The notes: generated by a model from the letters alone, not told the origin. DNA of 64,000 nucleotides from Allodiplogaster sudhausi (GCA_945643635.1 CALZFC010000010.1:912501-976500); one strand, 5' to 3'; counted from the stretch's first letter, positions 11,272 to 23,634 are shown. Made by a program: numbers and translations.

Positions 11272-11343
11272 GGCCGGATGGTCTAGGGGTATGATTCTCG
11301 CTTCGGGTGCGAGAGGTCCCCGGTTCGAATCCCGGTTCGGCCC
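11272..11343 (+). tRNA. tRNA-Pro(CGG), unit 18, class B
   Basis: Class B T stem. Confidence 0.85.
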
Positions 11344-11592
11344 ATAATTTTTCGTTTTAGTCCTACTATTTACCTTTCTCTCTGTGTTTCAACTCATTTT
11401 CGCTATTCATTTTATATTTGTTTATCGCATGATATTGCATTCTTGTTTTATCGCTAGAGTCTAATTAAAATGACTGTTGGTGCAAGATTGTCGAGAAAAA
11501 AAATTTAATAAAAAAATTAATTGATTAATTAATGTCAGATGTGATCGGCAAGCGAAAGTGCCGATCATCATTGACATGGATGCAAAATGTTC

Positions 11593-11664
11593 TTCCGATG
11601 CGGGGAATCGAACCCCGGCCTTGCATGTGAGAGACGCAAATCATAACCACTAGACTACATCGGA
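11593..11664 (-). tRNA. tRNA-Glu(CTC), unit 19
   Basis: Consensus copy. Confidence 0.94.
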
Positions 11665-11691
11665 TACGACAGAAGAAATTTACTCTCTTTC

Positions 11692-11770
11692 CTAAAGAAA
11701 GCTGCTTGCAAGTAAGTAGCGCATCGCATACTAAAGAAAGCTGCTTGCAAGTAAGTAGCGCATCGCATAC
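11692..11770. repeat. Short tandem duplication in spacer, unit 19
   Basis: The CTAAAGAAAGCTGC...CGCATAC spacer piece (~39 bp) is doubled. Confidence 0.8.
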
Positions 11771-11951
11771 AATGATGATTCTTTTCGTAGCAAGCGTTTT
11801 CCAACTACATTTTATGAATATTGCATGCCTATGGCAACGCGTTCGATATTTATTTCGCCGTTTAGATTTAACAATTTAGTGAAAGTATAAATGAATATTT
11901 ACAATCTTTGAAAATTTATCTATATTTTATATTTGCGAAGACAACCAGTGT

Positions 11952-12023
11952 GGCTGGATGGTCTAGGGGTATGATTCTCGCTTCGGGTGCGAGAGGTCCC
12001 GGGTTCGAATCCCGGTTCGGCCC
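11952..12023 (+). tRNA. tRNA-Pro(CGG), unit 19, class A, T4
   Basis: T stem fully paired; base 4 T makes a tolerable T-G wobble with G69. Confidence 0.88.
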
Positions 12024-12271
12024 ATATTTTTCGTTTTAGTCCTACTATTTACCTTTCTCTCTGTGTTTCAACTCATTTTCGCTATTCATTTTATATTTGT
12101 TTATCGCATGATATTGCATTCTTGTTTTATCGCTAGAGTCTAATTAAAATGACTGTTGGTGCATGATTGTCGAGAAAAAAATTTTAATAAAGAAATTAAT
12201 TGATTAATTAATGTCAGATGTGATCGGCAAGCGAAAGTGCCGATCATCATTGACATGGATGCAAAATGTTC

Positions 12272-12343
12272 TTCCGATGCGGGGAATCGAACCCCGGCCT
12301 TGCATGTGAGAGACGCAAATCATAACCACTAGACTACATCGGA
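12272..12343 (-). tRNA. tRNA-Glu(CTC), unit 20
   Basis: Consensus copy. Confidence 0.94.
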
Positions 12344-12591
12344 TACGACAGAAGAAATTTACTCTCTTTCCTAAAGAAAGCTGCTTGCAAGTAAGTAGCG
12401 CATCGCATACAATGATGATTCTTTTCGTAGCAAGCGTTTTCCAACTACATTTTATGAATATTGCATGCCTATGGCAACGCGTTCGATATTTATTTCGCCG
12501 TTTAGATTTAACAATTTAGTGAAAGTATAAATGAATATTTACAATCTTTTAAATTTTATTTATATTTTATATTTGCGAAGGCAACCAGTGT

Positions 12592-12663
12592 GGCCGGATG
12601 GTCTAGGGGTATGATTCTCGCTTCGGGTGCGAGAGGTCCCCGGTTCGAATCCCGGTTCGGCCC
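12592..12663 (+). tRNA. tRNA-Pro(CGG), unit 20, class B
   Basis: Class B T stem. Confidence 0.85.
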
Positions 12664-12911
12664 ATAATTTTTCGTTTTAGTCCTACTATTTACCTTTCTC
12701 TCTGTGTTTCAACTCATTTTCGCTATTCATTTTATATTTGTTTATCGCATGATATTGCATTCTTGTTTTATCGCTAGAGTCTAATTAAAATGACTGTTGG
12801 TGCAAGATTGTCGAGAAAAAAATTTAATAAAAAAATTAATTGATTAATTAATGTCAGATGTGATCGGCAAGCGAAAGTGCCGATCATCATTGACATGGAT
12901 GCAAAATGTTC

Positions 12912-12983
12912 TTCCGATGCGGGGAATCGAACCCCGGCCTTGCATGTGAGAGACGCAAATCATAACCACTAGACTACATCGGA
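12912..12983 (-). tRNA. tRNA-Glu(CTC), unit 21
   Basis: Consensus copy. Confidence 0.94.
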
Positions 12984-13231
12984 TACGACAGAAGAAATTT
13001 ACTCTCTTTCCTAAAGAAAGCTGCTTGCAAGTAAGTAGCGCATCGCATACAATGATGATTCTTTTCGTAGCAAGCGTTTTCCAACTACATTTTATGAATA
13101 TTGCATGCCTATGGCAACGCGTTCGATATTTATTTCGCCGTTTAGATTTAACAATTTAGTGAAAGTATAAATGAATATTTACAATCTTTTAAATTTTATT
13201 TATATTTTATATTTGCGAAGGCATCCAGTGT

Positions 13232-13303
13232 GGCCGGATGGTCTAGGGGTATGATTCTCGCTTCGGGTGCGAGAGGTCCCCGGTTCGAATCCCGGTTCGG
13301 CCC
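13232..13303 (+). tRNA. tRNA-Pro(CGG), unit 21, class B
   Basis: Class B; upstream reads GGCATCCAGTG. Confidence 0.85.
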
Positions 13304-13551
13304 ATAATTTTTCGTTTTAGTCCTACTATTTACCTTTCTCTCTGTGTTTCAACTCATTTTCGCTATTCATTTTATATTTGTTTATCGCATGATATTGCAT
13401 TCTTGTTTTATCGCTAGAGTCTAATTAAAATGACTGTTGGTGCAAGATTGTCGAGAAAAAAAATTTAATAAAAAAATAATTGATTAATTAATGTCAGATG
13501 TGATCGGCAAGCGAAAGTGCCGATCATCATTGACATGGATGCAAAATGTTC

Positions 13552-13623
13552 TTCCGATGCGGGGAATCGAACCCCGGCCTTGCATGTGAGAGACGCAAAT
13601 CATAACCACTAGACTACATCGGA
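13552..13623 (-). tRNA. tRNA-Glu(CTC), unit 22
   Basis: Consensus copy. Confidence 0.94.
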
Positions 13624-13650
13624 TACGACAGAAGAAATTTACTCTCTTTC

Positions 13651-13722
13651 CTAAAGAAAGCTGCTTGCAAGTAAGTAGCTCGCATCCTAAAGAAAGCTGC
13701 TTGCAAGTAAGTAGCGCATCGC
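13651..13722. repeat. Short tandem duplication in spacer, unit 22
   Basis: The CTAAAGAAAGCTGC spacer piece is doubled, with junction TAGCTCGCATCC. Confidence 0.8.
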
Positions 13723-13907
13723 ATACAATGATGATTCTTTTCGTAGCAAGCGTTTTCCAACTACATTTTATGAATATTGCATGCCTATGGCAACGCGTTC
13801 GATATTTATTTCGCCGTTTAGATTTAACAATTTAGTGAAAGTATAAATGAATATTTACAATCTTTGAAAATTTATCTATATTTTATATTTGCGAAGGCAA
13901 CCAGTGT

Positions 13908-13979
13908 GGCCGGATGGTCTAGGGGTATGATTCTCGCTTCGGGTGCGAGAGGTCCCGGGTTCGAATCCCGGTTCGGCCC
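13908..13979 (+). tRNA. tRNA-Pro(CGG), unit 22, class A
   Basis: Perfect T and acceptor stems. Confidence 0.93.
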
Positions 13980-14227
13980 ATATTTTTCGTTTTAGTCCTA
14001 CTATTTACCTTTCTCTCTGTGTTTCAACTCATTTTCGCTATTCATTTTATATTTGTTTATCGCATGATATTGCATTCTTGTTTTATCGCTAGAGTCTAAT
14101 TAAAATGACTGTTGGTGCATGATTGTCGAGAAAAAAATTTTAATAAAGAAATTAATTGATTAATTAATGTCAGATGTGATCGGCAAGCGAAAGTGCCGAT
14201 CATCATTGACATGGATGCAAAATGTTC

Positions 14228-14299
14228 TTCCGATGCGGGGAATCGAACCCCGGCCTTGCATGTGAGAGACGCAAATCATAACCACTAGACTACATCGGA
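14228..14299 (-). tRNA. tRNA-Glu(CTC), unit 23
   Basis: Consensus copy. Confidence 0.94.
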
Positions 14300-14547
14300 T
14301 ACGACAGAAGAAATTTACTCTCTTTCCTAAAGAAAGCTGCTTGCAAGTAAGTAGCGCATCGCATACAATGATGATTCTTTTCGTAGCAAGCGTTTTCCAA
14401 CTACATTTTATGAATATTGCATGCCTATGGCAACGCGTTCGATATTTATTTCGCCGTTTAGATTTAACAATTTAGTGAAAGTATAAATGAATATTTACAA
14501 TCTTTTAAAATTTATTTATATTTTATATTTGCGAAGGCAACCAGTGT

Positions 14548-14618
14548 GGCCGGATGGTCTAGGGGTATGATTCTCGCTTCGGGTGCGAGAGGTCCCGGTT
14601 CGAATCCCGGTTCGGCCC
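14548..14618 (+). tRNA. tRNA-Pro(CGG), unit 23, class C
   Basis: One base short in the T arm. Confidence 0.8.
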
Positions 14619-14865
14619 ATATTTTTCGTTTTAGTCCTACTATTTACCTTTCTCTCTGTGTTTCAACTCATTTTCGCTATTCATTTTATATTTGTTTATC
14701 GCATGATATTGCATTCTTGTTTTATCGCTAGAGTCTAATTAAAATGACTGTTGGTGCATGATTGTCGAGAAAAAAATTTTAATAAAAAATTAATTGATTA
14801 ATTAATGTCAGATGTGATCGGCAAGCGAAAGTGCCGATCATCATTGACATGGATGCAAAATGTTC

Positions 14866-14937
14866 TTCCGATGCGGGGAATCGAACCCCGGCCTTGCATG
14901 TGAGAGACGCAAATCATAACCACTAGACTACATCGGA
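14866..14937 (-). tRNA. tRNA-Glu(CTC), unit 24
   Basis: Consensus copy. Confidence 0.94.
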
Positions 14938-15185
14938 TACGACAGAAGAAATTTACTCTCTTTCCTAAAGAAAGCTGCTTGCAAGTAAGTAGCGCATCGC
15001 ATACAATGATGATTCTTTTCGTAGCAAGCGTTTTCCAACTACATTTTATGAATATTGCATGCCTATGGCAACGCGTTCGATATTTATTTCGCCGTTTAGA
15101 TTTAACAATTTAGTGAAAGTATAAATGAATATTTACAATCTTTTAAATTTTATTTATATTTTATATTTGCGAAGGCAACCAGTGT

Positions 15186-15257
15186 GGCCGGATGGTCTAG
15201 GGGTATGATTCTCGCTTCGGGTGCGAGAGGTCCCGGGTTCGAATCCCGGTTCGGCCC
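15186..15257 (+). tRNA. tRNA-Pro(CGG), unit 24, class A
   Basis: Perfect T and acceptor stems. Confidence 0.93.
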
Positions 15258-15505
15258 ATATTTTTCGTTTTAGTCCTACTATTTACCTTTCTCTCTGTGT
15301 TTCAACTCATTTTCGCTATTCATTTTATATTTGTTTATCGCATGATATTGCATTCTTGTTTTATCGCTAGAGTCTAATTAAAATGACTGTTGGTGCATGA
15401 TTGTCGAGAAAAAAATTTTAATAAAAAAATTAATTGATTAATTAATGTCAGATGTGATCGGCAAGCGAAAGTGCCGATCATCATTGACATGGATGCAAAA
15501 TATTC

Positions 15506-15577
15506 TTCCGATGCGGGGAATCGAACCCCGGCCTTGCATGTGAGAGACGCAAATCATAACCACTAGACTACATCGGA
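15506..15577 (-). tRNA. tRNA-Glu(CTC), unit 25
   Basis: Consensus gene; first unit with the AATATTC instead of AATGTTC 3' flank. Confidence 0.94.
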
Positions 15578-15825
15578 TACGACAGAAGAAATTTACTCTC
15601 TTTCCTAAAGAAAGCTGCTTGCAAGTAAGTAGCGCATCGCATACAATGATGATTCTTTTCGTAGCAAGCGTTTTCCAACTACATTTTATGAATATTGCAT
15701 GCCTATGGCAACGCGTTCGATATTTATTTCGCCGTTTAGATTTAACAATTTAGTGAAAGTATAAATGAATATTTACAATCTTTTAAATTTTATTTATATT
15801 TTATATTTGCGAAGGCAACCAGTGT

Positions 15826-15897
15826 GGCCGGATGGTCTAGGGGTATGATTCTCGCTTCGGGTGCGAGAGGTCCCGGGTTCGAATCCCGGTTCGGCCC
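15826..15897 (+). tRNA. tRNA-Pro(CGG), unit 25, class A
   Basis: Perfect T and acceptor stems. Confidence 0.93.
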
Positions 15898-16145
15898 ATA
15901 TTTTTCGTTTTAGTCCTACTATTTACCTTTCTCTCTGTGTTTCAACTCATTTTCGCTATTCATTTTATATTTGTTTATCGCATGATATTGCATTCTTGTT
16001 TTATCGCTAGAGTCTAATTAAAATGACTGTTGGTGCATGATTGTCGAGAAAAAAATTTTAATAAAAAAATTAATTGATTAATTAATGTCAGATGTGATCG
16101 GCAAGCGAAAGTGCCGATCATCATTGACATGGATGCAAAATGTTC

Positions 16146-16217
16146 TTCCGATGCGGGGAATCGAACCCCGGCCTTGCATGTGAGAGACGCAAATCATAAC
16201 CACTAGACTACATCGGA
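16146..16217 (-). tRNA. tRNA-Glu(CTC), unit 26
   Basis: Consensus copy. Confidence 0.94.
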
Positions 16218-16465
16218 TACGACAGAAGAAATTTACTCTCTTTCCTAAAGAAAGCTGCTTGCAAGTAAGTAGCGCATCGCATACAATGATGATTCTTTTC
16301 GTAGCAAGCGTTTTCCAACTACATTTTATGAATATTGCATGCCTATGGCAACGCGTTCGATATTTATTTCGCCGTTTAGATTTAACAATTTAGTGAAAGT
16401 ATAAATGAATATTTACAATCTTTTAAATTTTATTTATATTTTATATTTGCGAAGGCAACCAGTGT

Positions 16466-16537
16466 GGCCGGATGGTCTAGGGGTATGATTCTCGCTTCGG
16501 GTGCGAGAGGTCCCCGGTTCGAATCCCGGTTCGGCCC
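16466..16537 (+). tRNA. tRNA-Pro(CGG), unit 26, class B
   Basis: First of five consecutive class B units. Confidence 0.85.
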
Positions 16538-16786
16538 ATAATTTTTCGTTTTAGTCCTACTATTTACCTTTCTCTCTGTGTTTCAACTCATTTTCGCTAT
16601 TCATTTTATATTTGTTTATCGCATGATATTGCATTCTTGTTTTATCGCTAGAGTCTAATTAAAATGACTGTTGGTGCAAGATTGTCGAGAAAAAAAATTT
16701 AATAAAAAAATTAATTGATTAATTAATGTCAGATGTGATCGGCAAGCGAAAGTGCCGATCATCATTGACATGGATGCAAAATGTTC

Positions 16787-16858
16787 TTCCGATGCGGGGA
16801 ATCGAACCCCGGCCTTGCATGTGAGAGACGCAAATCATAACCACTAGACTACATCGGA
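16787..16858 (-). tRNA. tRNA-Glu(CTC), unit 27
   Basis: Consensus copy. Confidence 0.94.
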
Positions 16859-17106
16859 TACGACAGAAGAAATTTACTCTCTTTCCTAAAGAAAGCTGCT
16901 TGCAAGTAAGTAGCGCATCGCATACAATGATGATTCTTTTCGTAGCAAGCGTTTTCCAACTACATTTTATGAATATTGCATGCCTATGGCAACGCGTTCG
17001 ATATTTATTTCGCCGTTTAGATTTAACAATTTAGTGAAAGTATAAATGAATATTTACAATCTTTTAAATTTTATTTATATTTTATATTTGCGAAGGCAAC
17101 CAGTGT

Positions 17107-17178
17107 GGCCGGATGGTCTAGGGGTATGATTCTCGCTTCGGGTGCGAGAGGTCCCCGGTTCGAATCCCGGTTCGGCCC
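17107..17178 (+). tRNA. tRNA-Pro(CGG), unit 27, class B
   Basis: Class B T stem. Confidence 0.85.
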
Positions 17179-17426
17179 ATAATTTTTCGTTTTAGTCCTA
17201 CTATTTACCTTTCTCTCTGTGTTTCAACTCATTTTCGCTATTCATTTTATATTTGTTTATCGCATGATATTGCATTCTTGTTTTATCGCTAGAGTCTAAT
17301 TAAAATGACTGTTGGTGCAAGATTGTCGAGAAAAAAATTTAATAAAAAAATTAATTGATTAATTAATGTCAGATGTGATCGGCAAGCGAAAGTGCCGATC
17401 ATCATTGACATGGATGCAAAATATTC

Positions 17427-17498
17427 TTCCGATGCGGGGAATCGAACCCCGGCCTTGCATGTGAGAGACGCAAATCATAACCACTAGACTACATCGGA
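17427..17498 (-). tRNA. tRNA-Glu(CTC), unit 28
   Basis: Consensus gene, AATATTC flank. Confidence 0.94.
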
Positions 17499-17746
17499 TA
17501 CGACAGAAGAAATTTACTCTCTTTCCTAAAGAAAGCTGCTTGCAAGTAAGTAGCGCATCGCATACAATGATGATTCTTTTCGTAGCAAGCGTTTTCCAAC
17601 TACATTTTATGAATATTGCATGCCTATGGCAACGCGTTCGATATTTATTTCGCCGTTTAGATTTAACAATTTAGTGAAAGTATAAATGAATATTTACAAT
17701 CTTTTAAATTTTATTTATATTTTATATTTGCGAAGGCAACCAGTGT

Positions 17747-17818
17747 GGCCGGATGGTCTAGGGGTATGATTCTCGCTTCGGGTGCGAGAGGTCCCCGGTT
17801 CGAATCCCGGTTCGGCCC
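17747..17818 (+). tRNA. tRNA-Pro(CGG), unit 28, class B
   Basis: Class B T stem. Confidence 0.85.
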
Positions 17819-18067
17819 ATAATTTTTCGTTTTAGTCCTACTATTTACCTTTCTCTCTGTGTTTCAACTCATTTTCGCTATTCATTTTATATTTGTTTAT
17901 CGCATGATATTGCATTCTTGTTTTATCGCTAGAGTCTAATTAAAATGACTGTTGGTGCAAGATTGTCGAGAAAAAAAATTTAATAAAAAAATTAATTGAT
18001 TAATTAATGTCAGATGTGATCGGCAAGCGAAAGTGCCGATCATCATTGACATGGATGCAAAATGTTC

Positions 18068-18139
18068 TTCCGATGCGGGGAATCGAACCCCGGCCTTGCA
18101 TGTGAGAGACGCAAATCATAACCACTAGACTACATCGGA
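18068..18139 (-). tRNA. tRNA-Glu(CTC), unit 29
   Basis: Consensus copy. Confidence 0.94.
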
Positions 18140-18387
18140 TACGACAGAAGAAATTTACTCTCTTTCCTAAAGAAAGCTGCTTGCAAGTAAGTAGCGCATC
18201 GCATACAATGATGATTCTTTTCGTAGCAAGCGTTTTCCAACTACATTTTATGAATATTGCATGCCTATGGCAACGCGTTCGATATTTATTTCGCCGTTTA
18301 GATTTAACAATTTAGTGAAAGTATAAATGAATATTTACAATCTTTTAAATTTTATTTATATTTTATATTTGCGAAGGCAACCAGTGT

Positions 18388-18459
18388 GGCCGGATGGTCT
18401 AGGGGTATGATTCTCGCTTCGGGTGCGAGAGGTCCCCGGTTCGAATCCCGGTTCGGCCC
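18388..18459 (+). tRNA. tRNA-Pro(CGG), unit 29, class B
   Basis: Class B T stem. Confidence 0.85.
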
Positions 18460-18707
18460 ATAATTTTTCGTTTTAGTCCTACTATTTACCTTTCTCTCTG
18501 TGTTTCAACTCATTTTCGCTATTCATTTTATATTTGTTTATCGCATGATATTGCATTCTTGTTTTATCGCTAGAGTCTAATTAAAATGACTGTTGGTGCA
18601 AGATTGTCGAGAAAAAAAATTAATAAAAAAATTAATTGATTAATTAATGTCAGATGTGATCGGCAAGCGAAAGTGCCGATCATCATTGACATGGATGCAA
18701 AATATTC

Positions 18708-18779
18708 TTCCGATGCGGGGAATCGAACCCCGGCCTTGCATGTGAGAGACGCAAATCATAACCACTAGACTACATCGGA
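18708..18779 (-). tRNA. tRNA-Glu(CTC), unit 30
   Basis: Consensus gene, AATATTC flank. Confidence 0.94.
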
Positions 18780-19027
18780 TACGACAGAAGAAATTTACTC
18801 TCTTTCCTAAAGAAAGCTGCTTGCAAGTAAGTAGCGCATCGCATACAATGATGATTCTTTTCGTAGCAAGCGTTTTCCAACTACATTTTATGAATATTGC
18901 ATGCCTATGGCAACGCGTTCGATATTTATTTCGCCGTTTAGATTTAACAATTTAGTGAAAGTATAAATGAATATTTACAATCTTTTAAATTTTATTTATA
19001 TTTTATATTTGCGAAGGCAACCAGTGT

Positions 19028-19099
19028 GGCCGGATGGTCTAGGGGTATGATTCTCGCTTCGGGTGCGAGAGGTCCCCGGTTCGAATCCCGGTTCGGCCC
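19028..19099 (+). tRNA. tRNA-Pro(CGG), unit 30, class B
   Basis: Class B T stem. Confidence 0.85.
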
Positions 19100-19348
19100 A
19101 TAATTTTTCGTTTTAGTCCTACTATTTACCTTTCTCTCTGTGTTTCAACTCATTTTCGCTATTCATTTTATATTTGTTTATCGCATGATATTGCATTCTT
19201 GTTTTATCGCTAGAGTCTAATTAAAATGACTGTTGGTGCAAGATTGTCGAGAAAAAAAATTTAATAAAAAAATTAATTGATTAATTAATGTCAGATGTGA
19301 TCGGCAAGCGAAAGTGCCGATCATCATTGACATGGATGCAAAATATTC

Positions 19349-19420
19349 TTCCGATGCGGGGAATCGAACCCCGGCCTTGCATGTGAGAGACGCAAATCAT
19401 AACCACTAGACTACATCGGA
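19349..19420 (-). tRNA. tRNA-Glu(CTC), unit 31
   Basis: Consensus gene, AATATTC flank. Confidence 0.94.
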
Positions 19421-19447
19421 TACGACAGAAGAAATTTACTCTCTTTC

Positions 19448-19528
19448 CTAAAGAAAGCTGCTTGCAAGTAAGTAGCGCATCGCATATTTCTAAAGAAAGC
19501 TGCTTGCAAGTAAGTAGCGCATCGCATA
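19448..19528. repeat. Short tandem duplication in spacer, unit 31
   Basis: The CTAAAGAAAGCTGC spacer piece is doubled with junction CGCATATTTCTAAAG, nearly the same junction as in unit 51. Confidence 0.8.
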
Positions 19529-19710
19529 CAATGATGATTCTTTTCGTAGCAAGCGTTTTCCAACTACATTTTATGAATATTGCATGCCTATGGCAACGCG
19601 TTCGATATTTATTTCGCCGTTTAGATTTAACAATTTAGTGAAAGTATAAATGAATATTTACAATCTTTGAAAATTTATCTATATTTTATATTTGCGAAGA
19701 CAACCAGTGT

Positions 19711-19782
19711 GGCTGGATGGTCTAGGGGTATGATTCTCGCTTCGGGTGCGAGAGGTCCCGGGTTCGAATCCCGGTTCTGCCC
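19711..19782 (+). tRNA. tRNA-Pro(CGG), unit 31, class A, T4 T69
   Basis: T stem paired, but bases 4 and 69 are both T, a mismatch in the acceptor stem. Confidence 0.72.
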
Positions 19783-20030
19783 ATATTTTTCGATTTAGTC
19801 CTACTATTTACCTTTCTCTCTGTGTTTCAACTCATTTTCGCTATTCATTTTATATTTGTTTATCGCATGATATTGCATTCTTGTTTTATCGCTAGAGTCT
19901 AATTAAAATGACTGTTGGTGCATGATTGTCGAGAAAAAAATTTTAATAAAGAAATTAATTGATTAATTAATGTCAGATGTGATCGGCAAGCGAAAGTGCC
20001 GATCATCATTGACATGGATGCAAAATGTTC

Positions 20031-20102
20031 TTCCGATGCGGGGAATCGAACCCCGGCCTTGCATGTGAGAGACGCAAATCATAACCACTAGACTACATCG
20101 GA
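20031..20102 (-). tRNA. tRNA-Glu(CTC), unit 32
   Basis: Consensus copy. Confidence 0.94.
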
Positions 20103-20350
20103 TACGACAGAAGAAATTTACTCTCTTTCCTAAAGAAAGCTGCTTGCAAGTAAGTAGCGCATCGCATACAATGATGATTCTTTTCGTAGCAAGCGTTTTC
20201 CAACTACATTTTATGAATATTGCATGCCTATGGCAACGCGTTCGATATTTATTTCGCCGTTTAGATTTAACAATTTAGTGAAAGTATAAATGAATATTTA
20301 CAATCTTTTAAATTTTATTTATATTTTATATTTGCGAAGGCAACCAGTGT

Positions 20351-20422
20351 GGCCGGATGGTCTAGGGGTATGATTCTCGCTTCGGGTGCGAGAGGTCCCC
20401 GGTTCGAATCCCGGTTCGGCCC
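20351..20422 (+). tRNA. tRNA-Pro(CGG), unit 32, class B
   Basis: Class B T stem. Confidence 0.85.
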
Positions 20423-20671
20423 ATAATTTTTCGTTTTAGTCCTACTATTTACCTTTCTCTCTGTGTTTCAACTCATTTTCGCTATTCATTTTATATTTGT
20501 TTATCGCATGATATTGCATTCTTGTTTTATCGCTAGAGTCTAATTAAAATGACTGTTGGTGCAAGATTGTCGAGAAAAAAAATTTAATAAAAAAATTAAT
20601 TGATTAATTAATGTCAGATGTGATCGGCAAGCGAAAGTGCCGATCATCATTGACATGGATGCAAAATATTC

Positions 20672-20743
20672 TTCCGATGCGGGGAATCGAACCCCGGCCT
20701 TGCATGTGAGAGACGCAAATCATAACCACTAGACTACATCGGA
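20672..20743 (-). tRNA. tRNA-Glu(CTC), unit 33
   Basis: Consensus gene. The upstream spacer has a scrambled partial duplication of AAGAAAGCTGCTTG around 20759-20800. Confidence 0.94.
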
Positions 20744-21004
20744 TACGACAGAAGACATTTAAGAAAGCTGCTTGCTCTCTTTCCTAAAGAAAGCTGCTTG
20801 CAAGTAAGTAGCGCATCGCATACAATGATGATTCTTTTCGTAGCAAGCGTTTTCCAACTACATTTTATGAATATTGCATGCCTATGGCAACGCGTTCGAT
20901 ATTTATTTCGCCGTTTAGATTTAACAATTTAGTGAAAGTATAAATGAATATTTACAATCTTTGAAAATTTATCTATATTTTATATTTGCGAAGGCAACCA
21001 GTGT

Positions 21005-21076
21005 GGCTGGATGGTCTAGGGGTATGATTCTCGCTTCGGGTGCGAGAGGTCCCGGGTTCGAATCCCGGTTCGGCCC
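21005..21076 (+). tRNA. tRNA-Pro(CGG), unit 33, class A, T4
   Basis: T stem paired; T4-G69 wobble. Confidence 0.88.
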
Positions 21077-21324
21077 ATATTTTTCGTTTTAGTCCTACTA
21101 TTTACCTTTCTCTCTGTGTTTCAACTCATTTTCGCTATTCATTTTATATTTGTTTATCGCATGATATTGCATTCTTGTTTTATCGCTAGAGTCTAATTAA
21201 AATGACTGTTGGTGCATGATTGTCGAGAAAAAAATTTTAATAAAGAAATTAATTGATTAATTAATGTCAGATGTGATCGGCAAGCGAAAGTGCCGATCAT
21301 CATTGACATGGATGCAAAATGTTC

Positions 21325-21396
21325 TTCCGATGCGGGGAATCGAACCCCGGCCTTGCATGTGAGAGACGCAAATCATAACCACTAGACTACATCGGA
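21325..21396 (-). tRNA. tRNA-Glu(CTC), unit 34
   Basis: Consensus copy. Confidence 0.94.
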
Positions 21397-21643
21397 TACG
21401 ACAGAAGAAATTTACTCTCTTTCCTAAAGAAAGCTGCTTGCAAGTAAGTAGCGCATCGCATACAATGATGATTCTTTTCGTAGCAAGCGTTTTCCAACTA
21501 CATTTTATGAATATTGCATGCCTATGGCAACGCGTTCGATATTTATTTCGCCGTTTAGATTTAACAATTTAGTGAAAGTATAAATGAATATTTACAATCT
21601 TTGAAATTTATCTATATTTTATATTTGCGAAGGCAACCAGTGT

Positions 21644-21715
21644 GGCCGGATGGTCTAGGGGTATGATTCTCGCTTCGGGTGCGAGAGGTCCCGGGTTCGA
21701 ATCCCGGTTCGGCCC
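21644..21715 (+). tRNA. tRNA-Pro(CGG), unit 34, class A
   Basis: Perfect T and acceptor stems. Confidence 0.93.
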
Positions 21716-21962
21716 ATATTTTTCGTTTTAGTCCTACTATTTACCTTTCTCTCTGTGTTTCAACTCATTTTCGCTATTCATTTTATATTTGTTTATCGCA
21801 TGATATTGCATTCTTGTTTTATCGCTAGAGTCTAATTAAAATGACTGTTGGTGCATGATTGTCGAGAAAAAAATTTAATAAAGAAATTAATTGATTAATT
21901 AATGTCAGATGTGATCGGCAAGCGAAAGTGCCGATCATCATTGACATGGATGCAAAATGTTC

Positions 21963-22034
21963 TTCCGATGCGGGGAATCGAACCCCGGCCTTGCATGTGA
22001 GAGACGCAAATCATAACCACTAGACTACATCGGA
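21963..22034 (-). tRNA. tRNA-Glu(CTC), unit 35
   Basis: Consensus copy. Confidence 0.94.
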
Positions 22035-22281
22035 TACGACAGAAGAAATTTACTCTCTTTCCTAAAGAAAGCTGCTTGCAAGTAAGTAGCGCATCGCATA
22101 CAATGATGATTCTTTTCGTAGCAAGCGTTTTCCAACTACATTTTATGAATATTGCATGCCTATGGCAACGCGTTCGATATTTATTTCGCCGTTTAGATTT
22201 AACAATTTAGTGAAAGTATAAATGAATATTTACAATCTTTGAAATTTATCTATATTTTATATTTGCGAAGACAACCAGTGT

Positions 22282-22353
22282 GGCTGGATGGTCTAGGGGT
22301 ATGATTCTCGCTTCGGGTGCGAGAGGTCCCGGGTTCGAATCCCGGTTCGGCCC
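22282..22353 (+). tRNA. tRNA-Pro(CGG), unit 35, class A, T4
   Basis: T stem paired; T4-G69 wobble. Confidence 0.88.
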
Positions 22354-22601
22354 ATATTTTTCGTTTTAGTCCTACTATTTACCTTTCTCTCTGTGTTTCA
22401 ACTCATTTTCGCTATTCATTTTATATTTGTTTATCGCATGATATTGCATTCTTGTTTTATCGCTAGAGTCTAATTAAAATGACTGTTGGTGCATGATTGT
22501 CGAGAAAAAAATTTTAATAAAGAAATTAATTGATTAATTAATGTCAGATGTGATCGGCAAGCGAAAGTGCCGATCATCATTGACATGGATGCAAAATGTT
22601 C

Positions 22602-22673
22602 TTCCGATGCGGGGAATCGAACCCCGGCCTTGCATGTGAGAGACGCAAATCATAACCACTAGACTACATCGGA
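22602..22673 (-). tRNA. tRNA-Glu(CTC), unit 36
   Basis: Consensus copy. Confidence 0.94.
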
Positions 22674-22921
22674 TACGACAGAAGAAATTTACTCTCTTTC
22701 CTAAAGAAAGCTGCTTGCAAGTAAGTAGCGCATCGCATACAATGATGATTCTTTTCGTAGCAAGCGTTTTCCAACTACATTTTATGAATATTGCATGCCT
22801 ATGGCAACGCGTTCGATATTTATTTCGCCGTTTAGATTTAACAATTTAGTGAAAGTATAAATGAATATTTACAATCTTTGAAAATTTATCTATATTTTAT
22901 ATTTGCGAAGACAACCAGTGT

Positions 22922-22993
22922 GGCCGGATGGTCTAGGGGTATGATTCTCGCTTCGGGTGCGAGAGGTCCCGCGTTCGAATCCCGGTTCGGCCC
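22922..22993 (+). tRNA. tRNA-Pro(CGG), unit 36, class D
   Basis: Altered B-box G52. Confidence 0.7.
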
Positions 22994-23242
22994 ATAATTT
23001 TTCGTTTTAGTCCTACTATTTACCTTTCTCTCTGTGTTTCAACTCATTTTCGCTATTCATTTTATATTTGTTTATCGCATGATATTGCATTCTTGTTTTA
23101 TCGCTAGAGTCTAATTAAAATGACTGTTGGTGCAAGATTGTCGAGAAAAAAAATTTAATAAAAAAATTAATTGATTAATTAATGTCAGATGTGATCGGCA
23201 AGCGAAAGTGCCGATCATCATTGACATGGATGCAAAATGTTC

Positions 23243-23314
23243 TTCCGATGCGGGGAATCGAACCCCGGCCTTGCATGTGAGAGACGCAAATCATAACCAC
23301 TAGACTACATCGGA
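23243..23314 (-). tRNA. tRNA-Glu(CTC), unit 37
   Basis: Consensus copy. Confidence 0.94.
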
Positions 23315-23562
23315 TACGACAGAAGAAATTTACTCTCTTTCCTAAAGAAAGCTGCTTGCAAGTAAGTAGCGCATCGCATACAATGATGATTCTTTTCGTA
23401 GCAAGCGTTTTCCAACTACATTTTATGAATATTGCATGCCTATGGCAACGCGTTCGATATTTATTTCGCCGTTTAGATTTAACAATTTAGTGAAAGTATA
23501 AATGAATATTTACAATCTTTTAAATTTTATTTATATTTTATATTTGCGAAGGCAACCAGTGT

Positions 23563-23634
23563 GGCCGGATGGTCTAGGGGTATGATTCTCGCTTCGGGTG
23601 CGAGAGGTCCCCGGTTCGAATCCCGGTTCGGCCC
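23563..23634 (+). tRNA. tRNA-Pro(CGG), unit 37, class B
   Basis: Class B T stem. Confidence 0.85.
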